The notes: a model not told the origin generated them from the sequence alone. Positions 23,195-35,469 are shown, numbered from the stretch's first letter. The stretch is DNA of 64,000 nt from Terebella lapidaria (GCA_949152475.1 OX424561.1:29382481-29446480), one strand, 5' to 3'. Made by a program: numbers and translations.

Positions 23195-24546
23195 CAAGGG
23201 CGGATCCAGGATTTTTGAATAGGGGGGGGGGGGGTGCTCTTCTTAAATGTACGTAATCTTGAAATAGTGTGAGCGAGCGTAGCGAGCGAAGCCTTATGCG
23301 GTCTGGGGGTTTGGGGGCGCCGTAAGCCTGCCGATAAATTTTGGAATTTAGTGTCTCTGAGATGATTTCTAAGGTGTATTTACAACTGTACCTTCTTAAA
23401 TCACTAAGTAGATTTTCACTTTAGGAGTCTGTTTTTGTTGTGAATGGAGGATACATCACTGACTGGCGAGTGAAGCCTTATGCGGTTTGGGGGTTCGGGG
23501 GCGCCGTACGCCCCCGAGATATTTTTTTAATTTAGTGTCTCTGAGATGGTTTCTAAGGTGTATTTTACAACTGTACCTTGTGAAATCAATAAGTACAATT
23601 TTACTTTAGAAGTCTGCTTAGTTCTGTTGTAAATGAAGGATAGATTTTCAAAGAAAGGAAGGTCTAATAGTCCTACCATTCTAAGGCTGTTCTAAGGTTC
23701 TTGTGCACCAGACATGGTGATGGTGAATCGTTTAATAATGAAGATAAGATATAATTATCTTCCAAGTTATGCCGACATCCAGAATTATATCCAGAGTTAT
23801 AAAGAACCCTGTCTGTAACAAATAAATAAAATAAAAAATATCCCCTGTGTATATTCAATGACAGTTTCAGTATGAAGTCAAGTGTGTCGTACTTGATTTA
23901 TTATTGGAGGTGGTGGGGGTGGCAAGCTTCCTCACCGAGCGAAGTAAGGTGGATAGGTGGTAGCTTACACGGCGTGGGGTCTGGGGCCCGCTGAAGGGCC
24001 CCAGAAGCCAGAGCTTTTTTCATGTTCTGTGGTTGATTCTTAGCTCTCTCTGGCTCTGATTGAGTATTTTTCATTCCACACATGCATGTAAATATTGCTG
24101 GTATTTAAATTTATTTGTCCCAAAACTACTCATTGTCACTTTACATATCATATGTCATATAACTTGAAGAACTCATGATTAATGACACTCAATTGCATAA
24201 TTATTGACCAACGAATGTTAGGCCTATGTAACGCTGTAATGCACCTTAACATTTTACACTACATTCGGATGCAGATTTGAAGCCGATTAGAATCCGGTTC
24301 TACCCCCCCCCCCCCCCTTCCTCCGCTCCCCCTCCCCGGTCAAAAATATCAAACGAGGAAAATTACACTCATATTTCGTTACATAGGTGCATACCCACAT
24401 TTTCTATAGCTTTTTGCTCTCTCTTTTTTCTTTTCTTTTTGCTCTCTCTTTTTTCTTTTCTCTTCTCTTTTTTTCACGGCCCAATAGGGGGGGGGGGGGG
24501 GGGGGGGTGCGCGCGCCGGGTGCACCCCCCCCTGAATCCGCCAGTG
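23195..24546. mobile_element. CACTGGCGGAT-type TIR element
   Basis: The left end reads CAAGGGCGGATCCAGG at 23195 and the right end ATCCGCCAGTG ends at 24546. Both sides are flanked by GTTGT (23190-23194 and 24547-24551), a candidate 5-bp target duplication. Long G tracts lie just inside both ends (about 23220-23233 and 24487-24507), in the same orientation. The interior holds two direct repeats of about 175 bp (23281-23452 and 23465-23641) sharing GAAGCCTTATGCGGT and GTGTCTCTGAGATG. Non-autonomous, with no transposase seen. Confidence 0.65.
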
Positions 24547-24551
24547 GTTGT

Positions 24552-24989
24552 GGGGGCCGGCTGGATGTTCCTGAATATGACCGCAGACTTTCCACAGTGG
24601 TTAAAATCAAGGCCACATTTGTCAATTGGACGGAAGGCTTGGAAATACAGCTTGGGTTGGTGTGCTTAGCACATAGGAAGTCATAAAGTTATTATGTGAA
24701 TATTTTGTGAACAAAAATTTGAACAAACTTCAGATGATTCTCTATATGTGATTGTGTTTATTCCCAAATGATGTGAAAACATTTTGAAATAGTTTGCGTT
24801 CAGTACACTGCATGTAGGCCTACATGTACAAAGCATGCATGCCAAATGTTTTTCTGATCGCGAATGTTTGAGGACACTGAATGAATACATCGTATGGTCA
24901 ACTTATATGCAGTTACATGTACTACACTTCATTTATTCTGTTATACATGTAGTGTTCATGTTTTTATTTTTGACGGTCTCACTTACTGA
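24552..24989. other. Intergenic, no gene seen
   Basis: AT-rich sequence with a few TACATGTA words. Nothing coding or structured was recognised. Confidence 0.4.
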
Positions 24990-26660
24990 TGGTACACCGG
25001 ACCTGTGAACCGAAAACCTATTGCCGTGGCGTTGCGTTCGTCGGCGTCGTCCGTCTACATGTTTATCTATAAAATCTATGGCTGAATCTTACTGAAATTT
25101 TGCAACAAAAAAATGCCTAAAATTATTTCAAGAGGGAGGTAGTTTTCAGGGTTTTGTTTACTTTCGCATTTTTTTCAAAATGGCGGCCATTTTTAACGAA
25201 AAACTCCCAATTTTCGATTTTGAAGTTCATTTTCTAAAGATCTGTTCAGTAACTTTTTTTCTAATTGATGCATAAATTTCATTGCCCTTGAGTCGCTCAA
25301 AGTGGCCATTTTTGCCCAAACTTGGCCCAAATGAGACTTGTTCATGTGAAATTATCCCACCGGGGTATGCTTTATAATGGGACATATTATCCCTAATACA
25401 TGTATCTCACTTAATATTGAGATTAGAGATTGAGAATCAATTGTGGACATAGAAAATGATATGCTGAATATTCTCGTGACCTTGAATATGACCAGTGACC
25501 TTATTTTCAAGGTCATGGGACAAAATGTCTAATATTTAAAATATAAAACATATATTGTCTGGTAACATTCCTTAGCCTGACCTTTGGGCTAATTTTCAGT
25601 TTTCTTTAGTTTCGTTTTTTTTTCAAAATTTTCGACGAAAAACGCCCAATTTTGGTTCAGTAACTTTTGGCCTAATATTGCATAAGCATGACACTTTTGG
25701 CCATCTTTAAGGTGTATGAAGATGGAAAAATAGGTAAAAAATGTGGGTGGCATTTAGGACTATTCAGCTTGGTTATGGAGGAAGAGGACCTGGAATTGCC
25801 CGAAAGGGATAGGCCTAATAAGGCCAAAATTGTATCTTTGGCACATTGAAATCGATTCAGTAACTTTCTCTTCTAATTTCACAAGTGGACAACATTTAGG
25901 GCTATTTAGCTTGTGTAAGAAGAAATGGAATCGTTCAAAACTCTTGAGATTTAGACCCAAGGAGGCTCAAAATGGCCATAATTTCACTTTTTAGCCCTTG
26001 AAAACTATTCAGTAACTTTCTCTCTAATATCACACATTCATGACATTATGTGCTGTTTATTTCGTGTATCGACATGGAATGCTTCAGATCGCTCGAAAGG
26101 CCCAAAATATAGCCCCAAGTGATCCAAAATGGCCTGAAATGCACAAATTGCTCCCCGTAGACGATTGTAGATACATCTTGGTATGTATTGTGGACATATA
26201 GGAAATCATATGTGGTGGATCTTTTGGTGACTTCAAGGTCACGTCCAAACTCAAATGTGTAATTTGAGCTCTACATTTTAGACAGCTGCAGATATAGGTT
26301 TGTATTATGAACGCATTTTGGTATTCTTGAAATTTACCTCATGTGAACTTGAGTGGTAACTACGAAGGTTATGTCTGACCTGAATTGTGTAGATTTGACT
26401 CTGCTTACAAAACTGCTGTACACGTAGTTAGAGCTAGATTTGAATTGTGAGCAAAGAGCGTACTGAGCACTGGGCATATAGGAAATCGGACACATGTATG
26501 ATGGATCTTTTGGTGAGCTTGCAATTGGTGTCAGATGACTTTGAGTGGTCATCATCTGGTCATCATAGTGGACCTTGACTGATAGATCTCCAAATCATAT
26601 CTCACCTGTGATGCTTCAAATCAAAATTATCCGGTATTAACCTATTTCAGCCATTGAGCT
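24990..26660. mobile_element. Two abutting decayed copies of the GTCCG/TGACCTTGA element
   Basis: 24990-25602 starts with ACCGGACCTGTGAACCGAAAACC, related to the head of 13873-15373, and ends at a CTTAGCCTGACCTTTGGGCT-like tail. 25603-26660 begins inside the body (TTTTCAAAATTTTCGACGAA) without a head and ends ATCCGGTATTAACCTATTTC near 26645, matching the tail of the first element. Both are clearly more diverged than the intron copy. Confidence 0.6.
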
Positions 26661-26984
26661 AATTTTTTGCAATTAATTCCCAGTTGCAAAGCTCGTGTTT
26701 CTCAACAAAACAATACACATTTCTATCCCCCTGATGTTTGCAAGTGGTCTTGTTTAGTTTTTGATGATGTGTTGGTTCTTCGGTATGAATACGAATGCAC
26801 GAATAACCAAGATACTTATAAGGCTCATTTTCGAAAGGTCCGAACAATGTTGCGTTTGGTGACAAGTTAGATTGCGTTGTTCATCGATTAACGTACAAAA
26901 TAGAAGGATATATACTCAGACTCCTTGCCGGATTGACTGGTGATGGCCTGTGGTGGTAGAAATGGGACATTTTTTTTCGATTTT

Positions 26985-27225
26985 GAAACTGGAAAATATA
27001 TCTAAATATCTGAAACCCGGAATTAAATATCTGAACCCGGAATTAAATAACAAAACCGGGAAGTTAACATCAAGCCGGGGAATAAATATTGAAAACTTCA
27101 CTAAATATTGACACATGGAAATAAATTTTAAAACACGGATATTAATATCAAACCCCACATATAAGTATCCTAAACCGGGAAATAATATTGAAACTAGGAA
27201 TTTAATTTTAAAACCCGGAAAAAAT
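26985..27225. repeat. Degenerate tandem repeat of about 22 bp
   Basis: Roughly ten imperfect units of the form AAACCCGGAATTAAATAT with variable spacing. Decay is strong in the middle. It is a satellite-like remnant with no coding sense. Confidence 0.7.
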
Positions 27226-27229
27226 GTTT

Positions 27230-28099
27230 GCTATCAGTATGTCTTATCATCCATATCGACCAAAATATGTTCATACAAAAGATGTTTAATGTTCAGTCAA
27301 TGTCTTTTATCAATGTCAGTATTAAATGTTCTACCCCCTAAAACTGTTAATTGGGCACTTCCTATCATATTCAAACGCAATTTGGTAACATATGAATTTC
27401 ACAAACATAAAGCATTCATTCAGATGACTTCAAAATTGAAGAAATCATGTTTTTAAATTTACTACCGAATGTAGAATTTACTATTCTACTGTTCGTCATG
27501 AAATAACTAAAAATAACCCAATAACGGCGCAAACCTAAATATTCTCGCGGAACCTAAAAAATTAATAGAAATTATTTGACAAACTGAGGGCGGTTATAAG
27601 CAACCATAACATCATGATGTGAAACCAATTCATGGAGACAAAACACGACTAGAATGCAATGATCGAGTTTGTGCTATTAGCGAATAAGAAGTTCCATATC
27701 TCTGGTGACCTTGAACTTGACCTTGGGTACAATGTACTCAAAGATTTGGAGAGACAAAACCCTTGGATATCTAGATCAGACTTGCATATTTGCATTATGG
27801 ATAAGAAGTTTATGTCTTCTGTATCATTTGGGAACATCCTTGGTTCTATGGTTGAAAACTGTCATTCTTATTATTTTGTGGAAAAAAATATTTATACTTT
27901 TTCTACCCTCATTCGGCCTTGGTAAAACAATTCACTCTCGAAATGTCACATATTTTTGTCTCATTCGCAAAATTTGCAATGAATGTAGACATTGAATCGA
28001 AATTGTTATTGTCCTGTTAATAGTTTTGTTATATTCGAAAGGACGTGCCTGCCATTATTGTGATTGTTGCACCGTGACATATTAGCGCTGACATATATA
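27230..28099. other. Intergenic, no gene seen
   Basis: It includes one TGACCTTGAACTTGACCTTG word at 27707-27726 and otherwise ordinary AT-rich sequence. Short open frames around 27649-27995 overlap on both strands and show no family resemblance. Confidence 0.35.
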
Positions 28100-28161
28100 C
28101 AGGGTGTCCCAATAAAAAGGTAACGCACTACATTTTCTGTTACCTTTTTTCGAGACACCCT
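28100..28161. mobile_element. 62-bp mini foldback with GGGTGTCCC ends
   Basis: 28101-28124 (AGGGTGTCCCAATAAAAAGG then TAAC) and 28139-28161 (GTTACCTTTTTTCGAGACAC then CCT) are inverted complements with about two mismatches and one gap around a 14-nt loop. The CAGGGTGTCCC terminus is common in mariner-type elements. TATA-type flanks are compatible with a TA target but are not decisive. Confidence 0.65.
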
Positions 28162-29739
28162 ATACATACAGTGTGTACACTGAGATCTGAATATCTACTT
28201 TTTTCATGGAGTTGTATTGAATAATGTTTTCAACAATATCATTCTCTCCTTTTGACATCATTGGAAAAAGAATCGCTGTAGGCCTACTGTTTGAAATAGC
28301 TTGATACATAATACACCTCAAACTTGATATACAATGTTGGTGTACCGTAGTCCTCATATTTGTACGGTTTTCTTGAAAGTCGAACCCTTCCTGTCTGAGA
28401 GGGATTCTCCAAGCAAAAAAAAATCGGTAATTATTTCAGGAGTAAGCCCTTGAAAAGTGTTTCATTTCCGTTCGCAGTTTTTCTTACATGTATCTCATTT
28501 TTAAATTTCCAAAGCTAATTCTTCCAAACTCCATTCTGCTACATGAACTGAGTCCATTCTATGATCAATGTTATGTTAATACGGCGTAATTTAAGCATGA
28601 CTAATTTAAGCATGTCTGTCCCAGTTTTTGCACCTAAGAGTTCAGCGTACACTTGTTCTGGACTTCCTAATGCAAGGCACTCAAGACTCCTCTATACAAC
28701 ATGTTCCTTATAATTCTATGTGTTGAATGATGGAAATTACTCAAGCCATCTTGTCTACACGATACGATGTAAAATACTCAAACACTGTATCCATTTGTTT
28801 TCTCATTGTTCCGCCTATTCGTTCTATTGGAAAGTGGTATGCTTATTGGCGATATACACATATACTAGTATGTAAGAATAACACGTTTCAAAACAACACA
28901 TTATTGGATGTGTTCTACGAGTGACAAACTCATGGTTTGGTGACTGTTTTGTGATTTGGAAGGAGCTCTATTTCAATTCAAAAGTGAATATCAAATGCAT
29001 TGCATAGCCAAAGTATATCAAAACCTCTTCGTCAGGTAGGTGCAAGCATCGTAAGGGACAGACACTACAAGCTAGTACGAGATCCTCGCTCTGTGCTGTT
29101 TTTTTTTTTTTTTTTTTTTTTTTGGGGGGGGGGGGGGGTGGGGGGTTGCACATAATACCATGAAGGCCATGTTGTATTGGTGAAAGTTCCGTAAGTGTTT
29201 CTGAACTAATTTTCCTTCTGCAATGAATTAGTAGCCGATTTGTAAGCGAAAAAGTTCCACATCCCCGTAAAAAGACTTGTATAACGTTAGTTTTAAAGAC
29301 CTTTTTATGTTCCTCCAAAGATATACCACACAATGGCGCACATACGATCGAAATGCGATTGAAATGAAAAGTCAAAATATGTATTTAAACTCTGACAACA
29401 TTTACACTTATCACGCAAATTATAGTATACAATACATGATAATCCCGACTATGAGCATACATTTGTAGGACCTCGTTGTTAAAGCAGAGAGCGTGAAGAA
29501 TTCACGTCTAATAGTAAACTAATAACGTTTGCATTTTTCCTCTGCTGTATGATGGTTGTATATCAAACACCCTAGCACTGAGCGTACATGTAGGCTATTC
29601 TTAAATTACATGTAGCCAATTACTATCACATTCCAGGCAGCTTTACATTCAAGAAGAATCCACGAAGGTAATGCCAGTAAAATATTATGCAGTATATAAC
29701 TTGCATGTTATGTTCTGCTGCTAAAAATCAATGAAACAG
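28162..29739. other. Intergenic, with a T/G homopolymer junction
   Basis: No gene is seen. At 29099-29145 about 24 T are followed by about 25 bases that are almost all G. It may be the poly(A) tail of an element on the minus strand, next to a C tract. Confidence 0.4.
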
Positions 29740-30868
29740 AATGTTCCACTCTAACATCTCAGAACGACACTTCACGGTTTTCCCTGAAAGTTTGAGTCAC
29801 ATGTTTGCACCAGTCAATGAGTTCACAGATCAATTAAAACGCCCTCAATATTTTGGTGCCATGTTAACTTGTCCAATGAATACCCAGCATTGAGGCCCTA
29901 TCACTTGAAATACACCGGTATACACATAATTACTCGTGCACTATATGCGTTGAAATATATGTGTGACATTTCATATATAGAGTATATACTGGACCTGGTA
30001 TACTTTCTGTATATATGTGTTTTATTTGAAAACTACACTCGAACTGCAGCTTCTCTATGATAACTAGAATATGTTATCAACAAATCAAGGGTTTAACACA
30101 CCGAACTTGGATTTGTTGCACAATAATTTTGCTCACACACCGATAGTGTGGAGTGTTCTACATAGTAAAGTATGTATGTCCATAAGGCCATGTTGTGTTT
30201 TTTCTTTGTTTGACGTCCACTTTTTTTTCGAGAAGTACCCGCCAGCCAGGAAAAAAAACACACAAAAAAACAGACGTTTATCATCACGATAGGCTACCAT
30301 CTTTGTTCACAAAGTAACTCATGCCAAAAATGTAAAATAAATGGCATTTGACCATTTGCTAAGCTATTAAAAACTTTATTGATAATAACAGAGAGGGAAA
30401 CAGCAAAATGGAAACCATTTTAAAGCCTCATATACTAGTAGTCAGGGCATGCAGGTTTACCTCAACTAGTATTAATGAATCATAATTGACTGTCAAACTC
30501 CAGTAAATCAGCAACTCCGACAATGATCAACATGTTGGATATGCCTAGATACATGTAGGCCTACATGTAGACCGTCATCTGGTTTGAAAAACATAATATT
30601 ACAACGTTTATCGGACGCGTAAATGCATTGGCCTTTTGTGTGCTTCTTTTCCTGCGCCGGGTTGTAGAATCGTAGTTATGGTATATAATAGTGTAAACCA
30701 GATGTTCCGTATATGCCGTCTGATTCACATATTATTTCACAGTTTAACAATAGCCACGACCATAATTATACGATTACTTGGACGAATTTACAGTATCTTG
30801 GAAACTTATATAAATTTATAGATATCCAGGCCTACATGTCCGCCTATCGTTCAAATTACAGTAGCCCG
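29740..30868. repeat. Triplicated non-coding unit, copy A
   Basis: It shares ordered blocks with copies B and C: TTTCCCTGAAAGTTTG near 29782, CAGCTTCTCTATGA near 30046, AATGCATTGGCCTTTTGTG near 30623, and CAGATGTTCCGT followed by GTCTGATTCA near 30699-30726. No conserved open frame runs through it. Confidence 0.6.
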
Positions 30869-30873
30869 TATGA

Positions 30874-32955
30874 CCAAGGATCCTCTATAATAGGATATCC
30901 AACTCTGCCTAAAAAGGCGTGATTACGTATTATGACGTAATTCTGATTTGAGCGTGTTGAAACGGTGCCGGTGTAGCGCCAAATAATGAGCCCCCTAAAA
31001 ACTGTGTCGGGGACTCAAAATTTCGCAAGCAGCCTGCCAAATAGTGAGACCGGTATCATTATTTGGCAAGGCGCTTGCTAAATTCTGAGCCCCCAATTGA
31101 GAGGGGGAAACCTAATTACAATTAACCCTGGTCAGTGTTTTCTTTTCGTTACAGTGTTTGTCAAATGTCCACATTGCGAATGACCACATATATTAATTGC
31201 ATTTGAGCCCCCAAGTATATTTGAATCTCGCACAACATGGTAAGGGAATCGCGAGTAGATTTCACGCGACGATTACCGCTCGAAATACATATTGATAACT
31301 GCTACCGTTCCACTATGTTGGCTACCAATTTCATCCTGATGTTTGTGTTGTCTCTCTTAATCTGCGAATCTAAAACGATGGTATAAATAAGACTTCGTTA
31401 GCGTCATTTTTCATAATCTCCATTGACTGTTAATCAGGCAATAGTACCAAAATTCTTCAGAGTGTGCTCTCCGTAGAACCAAATATATCCCACATCATGA
31501 TGTAAACATTGGATTAGTGGACTCATTACGTACTGTCCTTCTCAGTGAAAATTTTATGAAACCCTACTCGGAAGAATACCACCTTGCAAAACTTTTAACC
31601 AAGTCATATTGATGTGAATGTTGTACTAAAGTGCCTAATTTTTAGAGGTGTACCGTCTCCTTAGACTGCCTGTATGTATACATTATCCTGATGAATGTAT
31701 GTTTTGTATGAATGGTTTTATTGTATTTTTATGTACTTCCCCAATCATGGGGGTTGAATGAAATAAATAAAAATAAATAATATTATAGAGTCACGTACAG
31801 ACTATTCTTCAATTGCAATTATGCTCCAATGGGGCTCGTTTATTGGCAGGGGGGATCAATATTTGGCAAGGTGACTGCCAAAAAATGAGACCCAATTGAA
31901 GATCAAACGCGGGTTTCATTTTTTAGCAGGGCTCATTTTTTGGCGTTACACCGGGCACTAAAAATCAGAATGGGCACATCGATTTGTAATGGACATGAGC
32001 AGAGTTGTGAATCATATATTGAAATAAATGATAGGTGATTGCATATAGTGGGGGTACGGCCTAAATTTCTTCAACAATATTCAGCATTCGCGTTACCGAT
32101 GATGTGGTATTGGGGTCGGGATTTGTGAGTGTCCGTTTATATGTTTGTGTGTGAATCGAAGGCTGTTACTCGAACGGTTTTAATCCAATCGTCTTTAAAT
32201 TTGAGCAATGGGATGAATAATCTCTCGGCTTGAAAATTTAGTTTCCATGGAAATCGGTTGATTTTTGTTGCCATGGCAACCGTTCTAAGTCGTGAAATGC
32301 CATTTTATTGCCACTGAAAACGCCTGTAGAACCGACCCACTCATGGTGACAATAAAATTGGCGCCGCATTAAAAAAACCCCACATAATAGAGAGCAAGTT
32401 CTGATGTAACTCTGGTGGTATTTCTCAGGTGAAAGATAGATTCATTTCAGAGTTATTGAGTTACCTCCAAATTTAGTGAAAGTTGAGTATTGCAATGATA
32501 TTAGAATGGTTCTTATACCGACAGTTTTCATCGGATTTCCTTGGAAACGGGATATTTCCAAGGCAATGGATAATGCTTCTCTATCCTGAATTTTTGAAAA
32601 GATGGAATGGTAACTTTTTAAATTATTGACGTGGATGTGCTCAAAAACACGCATACAGACATCCACGTGCATAGACCACATCAAAAATATTTTCGCGAGC
32701 GGGAAGAGAGACAAACTGTGGATGACAATGAGGCCCCACCCCACACGCGTGCCCTCCCAGGTCACTGAGCTCAATCCCAGGGCCCGATTCTGTATGTTCT
32801 CACTATGAGTGAACTGATAAGCAGTATGAAAAACTCAATTTCGAGCACCTGTCACCGTTTTGACACGCTCAAATGAAATTTCGTCATTTTACGTAATCAC
32901 GTTTTTTACGTCCACATTGAGCAGAGTTGGACATCCTATTATAGACGATCCTTGG
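30874..32955. mobile_element. 2.08-kb TIR element with TATGA target duplication
   Basis: The left end (30874, CCAAGGATCCTCTATAATAG) is the inverted complement of the right end (CTATTATAGACGATCCTTGG, ending 32955). Similarity runs for about 90-95 bp, including CCAACTCTGC and GTGATTACGTA. TATGA flanks both sides (30869-30873 and 32956-32960). No transposase was found. A second, nested TIR structure occupies 30964-31958. Confidence 0.8.
30964..31958. mobile_element. Nested TIR element with GCCAAATAATGAG-type motifs
   Basis: The left end GTGCCGGTGTAGCGCC (30964) pairs with the right end GGCGTTACACCGGGCAC (31958). Both flanks carry several copies, in both orientations, of a motif close to GCCAAATAATGAGCCCC, about eight in total. 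The interior includes, near 31640-31790, a TTGAATGAAATAAATAAA tail resembling a LINE 3' end. It sits at the inner edge of the outer element's left TIR. Confidence 0.6.
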
Positions 32956-33109
32956 TATGACTATGTAATACTTATTTGATGAGACACTTATTTGTCATTG
33001 AACATAGTTAATTTCACATGTAACATTTGAATATCAGTTATGAAATAAACCCAGATCATATTACATGCATGTGTGTACATCTCATGCAGTAGACAGCCAT
33101 GTACTCTAA

Positions 33110-33720
33110 CTTGAATGTTGTTCCATTGCACGACAAGTTTCCCTGAAAGTTTGGGTCACATGCTTGCATGCAGTCACAGCATTCAGCAAAATATCAAACA
33201 GCATTGATGTTCTTTCTATCCATGTCATGTTCTTTTTGTCCAGCTCTCAGACCACATCATACAAATGCGGATATCTATATATGTACATGCCCATATATCT
33301 TCAGGGAATATGTATACATCAAATGGTACCGTTCGAAATTCACTGACAAGCGCTTGAGAATCAACATATTCGACACAAATCATTATGTTGATTAGGTCTC
33401 TACACGTACATGTACATGTAGATTGTCAAGTCTTAGCCTACATCTTGCTTTGAAAAACGTAAACAACGTTTATATCCGACACGTGAATGCATTGGCATTT
33501 TGTGTGCTTGTTTTTCCTGAGTCGGTTTGTAGAATCATAGTTATGGCAGCTAGCCAAAAACAGTGTTATCCAGATGTTCCGTTTTTCTGACATTTATGCA
33601 GTCTGATTCATAATTTTTCACAGTGCAGCAATGTGCACGACTATAGTTATACGAATTCCTACAATGTAGTGACAAGTTCCTTGGAAACTTGCACATTCAA
33701 AAAAAAGAAACATGCACGGT
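33110..33720. repeat. Triplicated non-coding unit, copy B
   Basis: Blocks shared with A and C include TTTCCCTGAAAGTTTGGGTC near 33140, GAATGCATTGGCATTTTGTG near 33486, GGTTTGTAGAATCATAG near 33525 and CCAGATGTTCCGTTTT near 33570. It is shorter than A and C. Confidence 0.6.
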
Positions 33721-34019
33721 TTGCATCTATATCGCAAATTATAGAAACTTGTATATGTTATTGAAATGTCTTGAATTGTATGTCTTGTATAAAGTTTATA
33801 AAATGAATTACTTTCGCGTTTCTCTTTTATGTTGCAAACTCGCTACATCTAGTAGTATAATTATTAGTATATAGAGTCTAATATCAAAAGAGCTAACCAC
33901 ACCAAAATCAAATCCTGCAGCTGTACATACAATTGAACATCAATCGTGAAATCTACACCCAAATATTACATTTCATTAGTGGCATGCACAAAATTTGGTG
34001 TTGAAATCAGCTGAAATTA

Positions 34020-35080
34020 TGCCTCAATGCTGACATCTTTGGACGACTCTCCACCAATTTTATCGAAAGTGTGAGTCAAATGCATGATTGCACCGATAAC
34101 TACATTCAGCAATCAATTAAGTAGCCCTCGAAAATTCTTGAGTTTACCCTTCAAATTATTCCTATCGGGGTCGTAACCCTATGACACAAAATACAAATCA
34201 AATCATACACATGTAGATATCTACATCAGCCTACATGTGAAAAAATTATAACATACAGTTATATTTTTACAGTTAATCAGTAGGGTTTGAATTTCCATTT
34301 CTTGGGCCATATTTATTTATTGGTTAGGATTATGTCAAGCAAGTTCCCATAGCTCCATATACATATCATATGTTACTCAATATCCACATAGCATAGGCCC
34401 TACTGTATAAGGCTTCTAAATGGATTACAGCCTCCAAGGCTTTCATGGACTTATGGGGAAATGTAAGTAGCTGTCATATCTCGTGAAAAATATTCCCTAT
34501 ACATAATTATGTCAGGCCTCATTTCCTGAATAAATTGATTGATTGATGATTGATTGGTTGATTGATTGACCTCCGTGCACCTTCATCAAAATTGTTTCAT
34601 TTGAAAACTGTACTCTAAACACAGCTTTTCTATGAATATAGCTGAAGTATGCCATCAACTACATGTATCAAGTAATTTAAAACTTAAACTATCAGAAGTC
34701 TGTGTGGCATCTAGTTAACGTTAGACCCCAGACACTATGTTTTCGTATTGGGTTTTTCGATAAGTGTCTCGAATATCCTATTCTCCACATTCGATAACTT
34801 TAGTAAAATAAACAAGCCGATATGTACAACAAAAATTACTAAATTAGCAATCGTTATATAATAGTTGTTTCACTGCCAAGCTCTCGTGAAACGTTTATAA
34901 AACCGAATACGTGAACGCATTTGCCTTTTGCGTGCTTGTTTCCTGCGTCGGTTTGTAGAATCATAATTATGGCAGCTAGCCAAAACAATGTTATCCAGAT
35001 GTTCCGTTTTCTGACACATTTATGCAGTCTGATTCATATTATTTGACAGTGTAACAATATTCACAACCACTGGTTACATG
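34020..35080. repeat. Triplicated non-coding unit, copy C
   Basis: Blocks shared with A and B include AAAGTGTGAGTCAAATGC near 34067, CACAGCTTTTCTATGA near 34620, TTGCCTTTTGCGTGCTTG near 34923 and ATCCAGATGTTCCGTTTTCTG near 34993. Copies B and C are closest in their 3' halves. A LINE-like tail (34530-34570) interrupts it. Confidence 0.6.
34530..34572 (+). repeat. ATTG microsatellite, possible LINE 3' tail
   Basis: AATAAATTGATTGATTGATG continues as a degenerate ATTG tract, the kind of tail several LINE families leave. No coding part of a LINE is visible upstream, so this stays tentative. Confidence 0.4.
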
Positions 35081-35469
35081 TACTTACATACTATCCATAC
35101 ATGTGATCAAACCACAGTTTTGTGGTATAGGTCCCGGGACTAAAATGGCCTGGGCCGAAGAATATTAAGGACGCTCGCCAGCCAAGGCACAGCGCCCGGG
35201 GCATTCACGCACGCCCACCTTTCCACACTCGGTGACCGGTTCCCTGTTTACACACTGTCGTAACATCACTGACGAATATTACAAACATGACTAATGCTAT
35301 TGTACGTGTGTATTTTCCAGGAAAATCGTAATATCTGTCGGTACTTCCTCGCAATGCGTTCAAACCATGTCTGACTGTACAAGTGCGAAAAAACACGCAA
35401 TGCCTCGATCGATCGATAGCCGCGCACTCGCGAACTTTGGCTCGTACCGCGCCATCGTACACAATAACA

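Noticed and set aside
26667-26870. Overlapping frames at 26.7 kb on both strands
   Set aside because: Mutually antisense, short and without motifs.
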